Of a stretch of 13,961 nucleotides of DNA, positions 7,097-13,580 are shown piece after piece. The translations under genes and the position numbers were made by a program. Positions within the stretch are counted from its first letter, which is position 1; the number at the start of each line of letters is the position of its first letter. The DNA comes from Candidatus Acetothermia bacterium (GTDB lineage Bacteria > Bipolaricaulota > Bipolaricaulia > RBG-16-55-9 > DRXL01): positions 1 to 13,961 of the forward strand of contig JAPWVB010000029.1 in assembly GCA_028275205.1 (NCBI GenBank). Reading direction: 5' to 3'. Under the pieces are notes generated by a model that saw nothing but the letters and a program-made list of their open reading frames with translations, was not told the origin of the DNA and did no database searches.

Positions 7097-8224
7097 TTAT
7101 TGAGCCATCGTTCGGATCGTGGTTAGCAGCACGTCGCGCACGAACTTGGGGTTATGAACCCCCATGCTTCCGTCGTACACGACGAGCATATAGTTATGCG
7201 CTGCCCGCACGATCGGATCGGACGTAGCGAAGACTGGCTTGCCCGCTTCGCCCGGCGCGTCCTTGACGTTGCCGATCTGGCTGTAGACCTCAGCCCCATC
7301 GGCCATAGTGAACTTAAATGAGAGTTGGCCGTGAATAGTCAAGAGGTCCACGCTCTTGATCTGGGTAGCGTCAATGGGCGTATTGGGCGCGTCTTTGTCG
7401 GTCTTGGGATCCCACGCGGTCACGACCTTGATCTTGTCGCGCGCGGCCAGCACCTTCTTCTCGATAGCCACTCGCAGTTGCTCCAGAAGGTGCTTGGTCG
7501 GCTCTTGGACGAACTCGATCTTCATGGCAGCGCCGTGGCAGCTCGCACATACGGTCTCTGACGGCTCGAAGGTGTGCCCTTCCTTGCCCAGGGTCTTATG
7601 GCACGTCACGCACGAGTCGCCAACGAACGCTGCGTGGGGGGAGACCAGCTCGGCCGTGTCGTTGAGGAAGTAGACGTTCTTCCCCATGATGACGTCGGCT
7701 TGGGCGGCCTCGTGCGGCCCGGTGTAGAGCTTGGGATCAGAAGAGTCCCACTGGATGCGGCCGTTGCGCGTGTTGTGGCACGTCATACACATTGCGCCAT
7801 CGCCCACGCCCGCGGCCGCAAAGCCCGACGGCAGCATGGGGGTGCTGCCCTTCACGCGCAGGGCAAAGCCCTCACCGTGGCAGACCGTGCACGTGATGGG
7901 CTGGACTTTGTCTTTGGTCAGCCCCAGCTGAGTCAGATAGGGGACTTCGGCAGGCTTCCCCGTATTGGGGTCAACGATGAGCCCGGGGTTGCCGGCCATC
8001 AGTTGGGGCAGCCACGCTAAGAAGCCCTGCTCGCTATGGCAGCGAGCGCAGTGAGCTGCCAAGGGCCCGCGGGACTCCACGGTCGCCTCAGCGATGGCTG
8101 TCTCGCGGTTGGCGTGCTTGCTCTTGAGCCATTCTTGCGCTGGGTCAAGTGATGCCGCCATCAAGCCACCAATAGCCACTAAACTGACCAGCAGAAGCAC
8201 AACAGAGAGAATTCTGCGTCTCAT
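7097..8224 (-). CDS. Pentaheme c-type cytochrome
   Basis: 375 residues from ATG at 8224, with AAAAGGAGG 10 bases upstream; a TTG two codons earlier is too close to that site. A signal peptide (MRRR followed by a hydrophobic core, ending near LMAAS) leads into a periplasmic protein with CxxCH at C59, C112, C146, C205 and C226. The last 140 residues have no heme motif. They end with HNYMLVVYDGSMGVHNPKF, a closing segment of a type seen in multiheme cytochromes of the nitrite-reductase and c554-like groups, where the histidines can be heme ligands. It lies between the two hexaheme paralogues and has its own upstream regulatory region with an FNR-type box. It could be an electron carrier or a reductase in its own right; all five motifs are CxxCH, so no lysine-ligated active-site heme is visible. 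Confidence 0.88.
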   Translation of the reverse strand: MRRRILSVVLLLVSLVAIGGLMAASLDPAQEWLKSKHANRETAIAEATVESRGPLAAHCARCHSEQGFLAWLPQLMAGNPGLIVDPNTGKPAEVPYLTQLGLTKDKVQPITCTVCHGEGFALRVKGSTPMLPSGFAAAGVGDGAMCMTCHNTRNGRIQWDSSDPKLYTGPHEAAQADVIMGKNVYFLNDTAELVSPHAAFVGDSCVTCHKTLGKEGHTFEPSETVCASCHGAAMKIEFVQEPTKHLLEQLRVAIEKKVLAARDKIKVVTAWDPKTDKDAPNTPIDATQIKSVDLLTIHGQLSFKFTMADGAEVYSQIGNVKDAPGEAGKPVFATSDPIVRAAHNYMLVVYDGSMGVHNPKFVRDVLLTTIRTMAQ

Positions 8225-8302
8225 AGGCAATGAGCCTCCTTTTCGTTGGGTTGGGATCTTTGGTCCTGATTCACCTCCTCTCAGGCTCTGTTTTGTCCCT
8301 AC

Positions 8303-8332
8303 AGTGTATCTGCTGGGTACAGCCCTCGTCCA
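8303..8332 (-). promoter_or_regulatory. Candidate promoter upstream of the pentaheme cytochrome gene
   Basis: On the minus strand TGGACG (8332-8327) and TACACT (8308-8303) are separated by 18 bases and resemble weak -35 and -10 elements. They lie between the FNR-type box and the gene start, with the box centred about 64 bases before the predicted start of transcription. A poor -35 element would fit an activator-dependent promoter. The assignment rests on short matches only. Confidence 0.35.
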
Positions 8333-8353
8333 TGATCTGAGATATGCCCAAAC

Positions 8354-8367
8354 TTGATCTTGATCAA
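8354..8367. promoter_or_regulatory. Exact FNR-consensus box (TTGAT-N4-ATCAA)
   Basis: TTGATCTTGATCAA matches the classical FNR-family consensus TTGAT-N4-ATCAA at all ten defined positions. It lies 5 bases after the stop codon of hexaheme cytochrome B, inside a 148-base gap, and is positioned to act on the pentaheme gene and everything after it. Members of the CRP/FNR family (FNR, Anr, Dnr and similar) recognise such sites in response to oxygen loss, NO or redox state. Which protein uses it here is unknown, since no CRP/FNR gene is in the window. Confidence 0.7.
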
Positions 8368-8372
8368 AGCAT

Positions 8373-8939
8373 TCATGGCGCCGTCTTGTGGCAGCCGAAG
8401 CAGAAGTTGACCTTCACGCCCTCGGGGGCTTTGACGTGCTTGGGGTTGAGCCCGATATGATGGCACGCCGCGCAGAACTCGCCGGCCTTCTCCGGCCCGC
8501 CCACGGCTTTTTGTGGATCTGCAGGGTTTAAGTGACAGGGCTGGCAGAAGGCGCTGCTGGGTTGATTCGCCCCCACGGGGTGCGGCGCGGGTTTGGTCTT
8601 ATGCGGCTTGGTGTGGCACGACGAGCAGTCCGCTGCCGCCCAGTCGAACTCCACCGGGTGCTTGGAGCGATTCCCCACCCGCGCTACGTCCACAAACTCC
8701 GTCTCTTCCAAGTGAGTGTTAATATGGCACGTCGCGCAGAACGAGAATCTCTCTCGAGCCAGAGCCGGCGGGGTCTTATGGCACCGGAAGCAGAGTTCGA
8801 TGGGGGCTCCCGTCTTGATCGAGACGTGCCCCTTGGGGATGTCCGGTGGTTTCTGCTGCTGCGCTACTCCCAACACCAGGGCTGCCGCGCCCAAGGGGAT
8901 CACCACAAGGAGGGCCAAAGCTACAACGCGCTTACGCAT
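8373..8939 (-). CDS. Hexaheme c-type cytochrome, paralogue B
   Basis: 188 residues with six CxxCH motifs at C50, C68, C105, C132, C156 and C180. An N-terminal hydrophobic segment (residues 5-25) ends in GVA-QQQ, a plausible signal peptidase site, although retention as a membrane anchor is possible. Spacing of hemes and flanking residues follows paralogue A (6533-7078) throughout, including CHxxTH after heme 2, HK near heme 3 and the terminal NFCFGCHK. The ATG is preceded by AAAGGAG and lies 17 bases after the ccsA stop codon, so it is probably expressed with the maturation genes, while paralogue A follows the pentaheme gene. The two copies may therefore be made under different conditions or serve different partners. 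Function inferred as a periplasmic electron carrier. Confidence 0.9.
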   Translation of the reverse strand: MRKRVVALALLVVIPLGAAALVLGVAQQQKPPDIPKGHVSIKTGAPIELCFRCHKTPPALARERFSFCATCHINTHLEETEFVDVARVGNRSKHPVEFDWAAADCSSCHTKPHKTKPAPHPVGANQPSSAFCQPCHLNPADPQKAVGGPEKAGEFCAACHHIGLNPKHVKAPEGVKVNFCFGCHKTAP

Positions 8940-8956
8940 ACGTGATCATCTCCTTT

Positions 8957-9838
8957 TTAGCCAGCGTAGCTATGCAAGCCCGCTAGCAGATAGTTCACAC
9001 CCCACCACGTGAACATCGCCACAGCGAAGCCCCCAACGGCAAGCCACGCGGTCTTGGCGTCGCGCCAGCCCCACTTCACCCGCACGTGCAAGTAGAGCGC
9101 GTAGAAGAGCCACGTGATGAGCATCCACGTCTCTTTGGGGTCCCAGCCCCAGTAGCGCCCCCAGGCGTGCTGGGCCCAGATCGCCCCGAAGACTAATCCC
9201 CCCAACGTGAAGAGCGGGAACCCCAGCGCGATCGCTTTGTAGCCCAGATTGTCCAAGAGCTTCAACGTCTGGAGATTCCCCCCGCGCCGCTGCAGCCATA
9301 AGAACAACACCCCTGCGCCAAACGCCACGGCGAAGAACGCCTCCCCGCCCAGCGTGAACGAGACGTGCAAGACGAGCCAATAGCTCTGCAGCGCCGGCAC
9401 TAAGGGGCGCACTTCGCTGGAGAGCAGCGGCGACGACGCGAGCGCAATGAACAGAAACGCCAAGCCCGTCGCAAATGCCCCCACGACTCGGATCTTATAC
9501 CGCCACTCGAAGAGCAAATATACTAATGGGATCGCCCAGGAGAAGAACGCCAATGTCTCGTATGTATTCGTCACCGGCAACATCCAAAAATCCGAAACGC
9601 GATGCATCTCCAAGACGCGCAGCACCATCCCGACCGTGCTGATGAGCACGGTGACCAGAGTCGTCCAGGTGGCGAGCTTGCCCCAGGTCGTCTGTTTGAG
9701 GACCCATGACTGGGGCGCGGCGACGATCCCAAGCCCCGTCTTCTGCTCTGCGGGGCTCCCGATCAGGTGCAACAGATAGAAGACGAACCCGAAGAAGTAC
9801 CCGACGGCGCTGAGATAGAAGAAGAGCGCGCTATCCAT
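8957..9838 (-). CDS. ccsA: CcsA/ResC-type cytochrome c biogenesis protein (heme handling, System II)
   Basis: 293 residues, about eight membrane segments. The tryptophan-rich heme-binding WWD motif is at residues 226-238 (WGRYWGWDPKETW). Conserved histidines H158 (LVLHVSF), H251 (YLH) and H289 (GLHSYA) match the external and membrane heme ligands of CcsA. The family works with ResB/CcsB to move heme across the membrane and attach it to CxxCH motifs of exported apocytochromes. Start ATG lies 5 bases after the resB stop codon; its ribosome binding site AAGGAGG is formed by the last codons of resB, giving tight coupling. Length is normal for the family. Position directly before three cytochrome genes supports a dedicated maturation role. 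Confidence 0.95.
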   Translation of the reverse strand: MDSALFFYLSAVGYFFGFVFYLLHLIGSPAEQKTGLGIVAAPQSWVLKQTTWGKLATWTTLVTVLISTVGMVLRVLEMHRVSDFWMLPVTNTYETLAFFSWAIPLVYLLFEWRYKIRVVGAFATGLAFLFIALASSPLLSSEVRPLVPALQSYWLVLHVSFTLGGEAFFAVAFGAGVLFLWLQRRGGNLQTLKLLDNLGYKAIALGFPLFTLGGLVFGAIWAQHAWGRYWGWDPKETWMLITWLFYALYLHVRVKWGWRDAKTAWLAVGGFAVAMFTWWGVNYLLAGLHSYAG

Positions 9839-9843
9839 GCGTG

Positions 9844-11685
9844 CTAACCTCCTTTTGGTAGTGGCTGAATCTCCTGGCCCTCACCCCGGCCTTCGGGAAC
9901 CCTTGACCTCTCCCCTAAAGAGGGAGGGGAATCCCCCCTTCCCTTTAGGGAAGAGGGTTGGGGGGGTAGGTCCCGCTCAGGAGAGAGAGCTGCGATGATC
10001 TCTTCAAAGTCTGGCTCGAACTCCCGCGGCTCGCGCCCCAGCCCGCCGACGTACAGAGTATTCTCTTTGACAGCGGCCCAGATGCGCCGCGGCGGCAGGT
10101 AGAAGTTCAACGCCAGCCCGAAGACGAGCAGAATGAACCCCGCATAGATGATAGGAATCCCAGGGTTGCGGGCGATCTGCAGCCCCGTAAATTCCGGAGC
10201 CTTCATCCCCACCAGATAGAACCGATAGGGGTTCTCCGCGAAGAAGTCATGCTGGAACTCTGGGAACTGCGCGAACGTCCACGTCGTGAATTCCCTCTGG
10301 TCGCCGTTGTAGACTTCCAAGAACGCCGCGGGGTTGTTGAGGGCTTGCGAGCGGTTCGCTGGCCCTTGCTGAGTGACGATGAAGTCGGGATAGAACGCCA
10401 CGACTTTTGCCGTGCGCCCCTCATCGAGGGGGAAGGTCGCGCCGACGGTCGTGGTGACCTCGCCGGCGGGCTCAGCTTTCCCATCCTTCACCCGCTCGAT
10501 GCGGAACGTCAGCTCGGCCCCGCCCAGCCAGTCGCTCCCAAACGACGCTTGATAGAGCGAGATCCCCTTGTACGTCAACGGCTCATTGACTTCGATCGTC
10601 TTCGTGAGCACTTCGCGCCCGCCGTCAATGACCGTGAGTGTAGTGTACCAATCTTTGACTTGGCTGGAGTCGGGGTAGTGCTCGACTTTGAGATCGTCTA
10701 CTCGTACTTGGAATCCTCCGCGGGCGACCGTGAACGTCTCACCCTTATGAGCTACTTGAAAATCTTCAAAGCCCAGCAGCCCCCCGATGACGCCCCCGAT
10801 GAGAATAATAATTAAGCTCACGTGCAGAATATCAACGCCCAGCCGGCCCCACAGATTCTTAGACGCGATGAGCTGCTCCCCCTGACGCCGCACCCGATAG
10901 CGCCGCTGGGTGAGCAGCTCGTGGAGCTTCTCGAAGAGCCGGACGTCGAGCTTGGCGTGGGTAGGCAGCTGCGCGATCTCGTCGGCGGAGCGAGCCTCGA
11001 CGGGCTTGCGCAGCAGCTCCCAGGAGACACGAAATCTCTTGAGCGCGCACGCCCCGGTGTTGAGGGCTAAAGCTATTAAGAGAGCGAGAAAGTACCATGA
11101 GTGATAGAGGCGATCGAGCTGGAGCGCCGTGATGATATTGAGCCCGGCGGTGCCGTAGCGCCCCGCGTAGAAGAGCGGGTCCTTCCCTTGAGGGATGACC
11201 GTGCCGACTATAGAGAGCACGACGATCGCGACGATGAGCACGATCGCGAGCTTAATGGACGTCAGCTGCTCCCACAGGAGCGCCCCGAAGCTGGGGCGTT
11301 CGGGCTGCCCCAGGATCGCACGGATCTGACGGGCAGCTTCCTCGCCGCCCTGGACGCACGAGTGCGGCGGAGCCTCCCCGCGCACGATCGCGAGAGCGTT
11401 CTCTGCGCAAGTGCGATAGCCGCAGCGCCCGCAGTTGAGCCCCCCTAAGACTTTGACGACCTCCGCGACCTTGCCCCGCAACGCCCCGTCAATCGCAAGC
11501 TCGGTAGCCCGAGGCGGCGGGGCCGGAGTCACTTGTGTCAGAGGCGCTCCGCAGGCCTTGCAGAAGCGACTATCGGGCGTGTTCGCCGTAGCGCAGCGGC
11601 TGCAGAGAACCTGGAGCGCCACGCCGCAGTGCTTGCAGAACCGGCTATCAGGGGTGTTAACCGTCCCACACGCTGGGCAAGTCAT
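9844..11685 (-). CDS. resB: ResB/CcsB cytochrome c biogenesis protein fused to N-terminal double zinc ribbon and RnfB-like 4Fe-4S domain
   Basis: 613 residues from ATG at 11685, 7 bases after the thioredoxin stop codon; longer upstream starts would overlap that gene and add unrelated sequence. Residues 1-46 hold two near-identical zinc ribbons (C3/C6/C17/C20 and C28/C31/C42/C45, each with TPDSRFCK). Residues 70-126 hold C85-x2-C88-x4-C93-x16-C110, followed by QGG, the layout of the small Fe-S domain of RnfB and corrinoid Fe-S proteins (PF04060). From residue 140 on comes ResB: membrane segments near 144-165, 198-214, 286-306 and 509-529, with H288 as a likely heme-contacting residue and a large external domain. 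The N-terminus of ResB faces the cytoplasm. Residues 572-603 are encoded by an interspersed repeat. The fusion is unusual; the zinc ribbons and Fe-S centre may couple heme reduction or sensing to cytochrome assembly. Confidence 0.9.
   Translation of the reverse strand: MTCPACGTVNTPDSRFCKHCGVALQVLCSRCATANTPDSRFCKACGAPLTQVTPAPPPRATELAIDGALRGKVAEVVKVLGGLNCGRCGYRTCAENALAIVRGEAPPHSCVQGGEEAARQIRAILGQPERPSFGALLWEQLTSIKLAIVLIVAIVVLSIVGTVIPQGKDPLFYAGRYGTAGLNIITALQLDRLYHSWYFLALLIALALNTGACALKRFRVSWELLRKPVEARSADEIAQLPTHAKLDVRLFEKLHELLTQRRYRVRRQGEQLIASKNLWGRLGVDILHVSLIIILIGGVIGGLLGFEDFQVAHKGETFTVARGGFQVRVDDLKVEHYPDSSQVKDWYTTLTVIDGGREVLTKTIEVNEPLTYKGISLYQASFGSDWLGGAELTFRIERVKDGKAEPAGEVTTTVGATFPLDEGRTAKVVAFYPDFIVTQQGPANRSQALNNPAAFLEVYNGDQREFTTWTFAQFPEFQHDFFAENPYRFYLVGMKAPEFTGLQIARNPGIPIIYAGFILLVFGLALNFYLPPRRIWAAVKENTLYVGGLGREPREFEPDFEEIIAALSPERDLPPQPSSLKGRGDSPPSLGERSRVPEGRGEGQEIQPLPKGG
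9878..9971. repeat. GC-rich interspersed repeat, copy 2 (inside the 3' end of resB)
   Basis: The segment consists of alternating C-runs and G-runs with hairpins, including a perfect CTTCCC-TTTA-GGGAAG. Read on the minus strand it begins ACCTACCCC and contains GGGGAGAGGT, the same borders as copy 1 at 2458-2506. It then continues as a further G-run arm to GGGGTGAGGG. The frame stays open through it, so it encodes a Pro/Gly/Arg-rich tail (residues about 572-603 of ResB). The resB stop codon and the ribosome binding site of ccsA come just after it. Confidence 0.7.
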
Positions 11686-11692
11686 AAAAAGA

Positions 11693-12298
11693 TCACTCGC
11701 TTTCTTTCGGGGTGAGCAGTCCCAACCGCTCGAAGCCTTGGACGATCTCTTTCGCGGTGAGCGGCCCGATCCACGCCCCGCGAATGTATCCCTCAGGGTC
11801 AATGAAGAAGCTCTCAGGGATGCCCGTCAATCTGTAGAGCACAAATGCCGTGCCGCGCTCGTCCACGAGATTGCGATAGCTCACCCCAAGATGATCTAAG
11901 AATGCTTTCACGGTCTTGGGGTCCTCGCCCCAGTTGACCCCTAACAGCACTACTTGGTCGCTGTAGATCTGATGGAACTCTTGGAGTTCGGGGATCTCTT
12001 GGCGGCAGGGGGAGCACCACGTTGCCCAGAAGTTCAATAAGACGGGCTTGCCGCGCAGGCTGCTTAAGCTCACGCTCTGCCCGCTCAGGTCCGGGAGGGT
12101 GAAGTCCGGCGCACGATACCCCAAGCTCGCTGCTATTTCATCTTTCAGCTCCTTGGGGTCTTCGACGAAGATCCCGCGCCCGCTGGTGAGCGCGAACCTG
12201 CTCAAGTCGCTGCGGTTCGTGAAGAACGCGTAGCTGATCACCCCCAGGGCGATCGCTCCGACGGCGATGAGCCCCGCTACAACGAGCCGCGCGAGCAT
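11693..12298 (-). CDS. resA: Membrane-anchored thioredoxin-like protein (ResA/TlpA/CcmG type)
   Basis: 201 residues from ATG at 12298, chosen because AAAGGAG lies 5 bases upstream; an earlier in-frame ATG (12325) would place that site inside the gene. Residues 3-26 form an N-terminal membrane anchor. The external part is an AhpC/TSA-Redoxin thioredoxin fold: YRAPDFTLPDLSG (residues 61-73), active site WC95-SP-C98 and cis-proline loop GIP161-ESFFID. In System II this kind of protein reduces the disulfide of apocytochrome CxxCH motifs so that heme can be attached. Its place directly before resB and ccsA in a multiheme locus supports that role. The tail ends 7 bases before resB. TlpA-like reductants can serve other exported proteins, so the specific name resA is by context. 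Confidence 0.88.
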   Translation of the reverse strand: MLARLVVAGLIAVGAIALGVISYAFFTNRSDLSRFALTSGRGIFVEDPKELKDEIAASLGYRAPDFTLPDLSGQSVSLSSLRGKPVLLNFWATWCSPCRQEIPELQEFHQIYSDQVVLLGVNWGEDPKTVKAFLDHLGVSYRNLVDERGTAFVLYRLTGIPESFFIDPEGYIRGAWIGPLTAKEIVQGFERLGLLTPKESE

Positions 12299-12326
12299 CT
12301 GAGCTCCTTTCTTGTATCTCGCCATC

Positions 12327-12332
12327 AGTATA
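12327..12332 (-). promoter_or_regulatory. Candidate -10 element upstream of the thioredoxin gene
   Basis: TATACT on the minus strand differs from TATAAT at one base and lies 52.5 bases from the centre of the FNR-like site at 12379-12390, exactly the distance seen at the pentaheme promoter. Another possible -10, TATGAT at 12370-12365, would place the palindrome inside the promoter core and suggest repression. The choice between them cannot be made from sequence alone. Confidence 0.35.
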
Positions 12333-12378
12333 GGCGTGCTTCCCCTGTCCGTGCTATGAGTGTCATCATAAAGAGAGA

Positions 12379-12390
12379 TGATTTTTATCA
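12379..12390. promoter_or_regulatory. FNR-like site (TGAT-N4-ATCA core)
   Basis: TGATTTTTATCA matches the eight core positions of the FNR-family palindrome; the two outermost bases differ from the full TTGAT-N4-ATCAA consensus. It lies in the 148-base gap between the octaheme cytochrome and the thioredoxin gene, so it could drive or restrain the maturation genes and the cytochrome after them. A second, perfect site occurs at 8354-8367, which raises confidence in this one. Confidence 0.5.
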
Positions 12391-12396
12391 GAATCG

Positions 12397-12430
12397 AGAG
12401 GGCTTGGCCGCCAGATCAGCCAAGCCCTCT
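12397..12430 (-). other. 12-bp perfect stem-loop after the octaheme cytochrome gene
   Basis: AGAGGGCTTGGC and GCCAAGCCCTCT pair perfectly around a 10-base loop, 16 bases after the octaheme stop codon. The minus strand continues TCGATTCTGATAAAAATC, without a clear U-run, so termination could be partial or factor-dependent. Together with the following FNR-like site it divides an arsR-octaheme unit from the maturation genes. Confidence 0.65.
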
Positions 12431-12446
12431 GCCAACTCCGTCCGTG

Positions 12447-13574
12447 TTAGCGGCCGAGCTTCTTGAGCTGCTCCTCGGTGAGCGGCTCGGCGTAGAGCAT
12501 CTGCATCAAGTCTGCGCCGGACTTGAGGAAGACCCACTTGGTGGGGTCGGTCTGTGGGTCCTTGGGATCGCCCTTGTAGTCCACAAAGTCCAGCTGGAGC
12601 GCCTTCTGCCAGTCGGGCGGGATGGGGATGACGCCCTTGGTGAAGACGAGCTTCTGCCCGTCCCACTTGGAGAGCGTGATCTTGCCCGTGTTCTTGTACT
12701 CTTTGAGGGCCTCGCTGGCGTGGCACTCCGTGCACGCGCGGCCCTGCTTGGTGATCGTGTGGGCGCGGAAGGGCGCCAAGGCCACAAACGACTTGCCCCC
12801 ATGCGTCAGGGTCATCAGCGTGCCCGAGTAGACCTTGTTCGTCCCCTTGCGGTTGAGCAGCAACGCGAAGTCGCGCATCACGCCGTAGTTGCGGTTGATG
12901 TCCGCCAGGACGTTGCTCTCAAAGTGACAGTTGTAGCAGGAGACGACGGTCTGGGCGTGGCAGCTGGTGCAGTGGACGGTCTTCTCGTGCACGGCGTGGG
13001 CTGCGTTCGCGGGGAGCTGCGTATGGCACTTCTCGCAGCTGGCGTCCATAGCCCCAGGCTCCAGCCACGACGCGTACTTGGTGCCGTCGCCGTGCATCTC
13101 CCGGCTGGTGTGACAAGCCGTGCACTCCATGCCCTTGGCGCGATGGACATCGGAGTAGTTGGCGATCTCGAAGCCCTGGCGCCGATGGCACTTGAGGCAC
13201 GTCTCCTGCTTGACTTTATCCCCAGGCTGGACGTGGCAGTCCTTGCAGCTTGGGGTATAGGTAGCCGGATCGACCTTGGTGCCGTCGGCGTAGGTCCCCG
13301 GGTGGCACTTGAGGCAGCCCAGCTGGTCCATAGGGATATTGGTGAGCGTCTCAAAGCCCTCGTTGTCCTTGCTGTACCAGGTGCGCTTGCCCTCGCGCGT
13401 CGCATGGAGGCTGGTGGGGAAGGTCTGAGCTGGGTCTTGTTGCGCCGGGTGGGCTTGAGCCAGCACCGCCTCAAAGTGATGGACCGGCTGAGACGGAACT
13501 GGCTTCCATAGCCCTAACCCTACAACCACCCCCACACAGAGCACCACGACCGCTGCTGCTAGGAGCTTCTTCAT
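12447..13574 (-). CDS. Octaheme c-type cytochrome
   Basis: 375 residues with eight CxxCH motifs at C87, C110, C126, C151, C180, C202, C213 and C281. Residues 1-22 are a signal peptide or anchor. Spare histidines (H32, H33, H42, H57, H144, H161, H193, H196, H201, H258, H272) are enough for bis-histidine ligation. Notable segments are DVHRAKGMECTACHT and MHGDG. Seven hemes lie within residues 87-217, then the eighth comes after a 64-residue gap, and the last 90 residues are heme-free. It does not show the features I know for octaheme tetrathionate reductase, hydroxylamine oxidoreductase or octaheme nitrite reductase (no CxxCK), so an electron-carrier role is more likely than catalysis. The ribosome binding site AAGGAGG is embedded in the last codons of the ArsR gene, 6 bases separate the genes, and translation is probably coupled. 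Confidence 0.9.
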   Translation of the reverse strand: MKKLLAAAVVVLCVGVVVGLGLWKPVPSQPVHHFEAVLAQAHPAQQDPAQTFPTSLHATREGKRTWYSKDNEGFETLTNIPMDQLGCLKCHPGTYADGTKVDPATYTPSCKDCHVQPGDKVKQETCLKCHRRQGFEIANYSDVHRAKGMECTACHTSREMHGDGTKYASWLEPGAMDASCEKCHTQLPANAAHAVHEKTVHCTSCHAQTVVSCYNCHFESNVLADINRNYGVMRDFALLLNRKGTNKVYSGTLMTLTHGGKSFVALAPFRAHTITKQGRACTECHASEALKEYKNTGKITLSKWDGQKLVFTKGVIPIPPDWQKALQLDFVDYKGDPKDPQTDPTKWVFLKSGADLMQMLYAEPLTEEQLKKLGR

Positions 13575-13580
13575 GTGGGT

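Noticed and set aside
9878..9971. G/C-run hairpins as a CRISPR array or rho-independent terminator
   Set aside because: There are no regularly spaced identical repeats with distinct spacers, no U-tract, and the segment is inside an open reading frame; a dispersed repeat explains it better.
12378..13511. 377-codon open frame on the plus strand opposite the octaheme cytochrome
   Set aside because: The minus strand carries eight CxxCH motifs and a signal peptide; the plus-strand product is low-complexity Leu/Val/Arg-rich sequence with no domain or ribosome binding site.
12447..13574. Octaheme cytochrome as tetrathionate reductase (Otr) or hydroxylamine oxidoreductase
   Set aside because: Only the heme count agrees; heme spacing and surrounding residues do not match what I know of those families, so no catalytic name is given.
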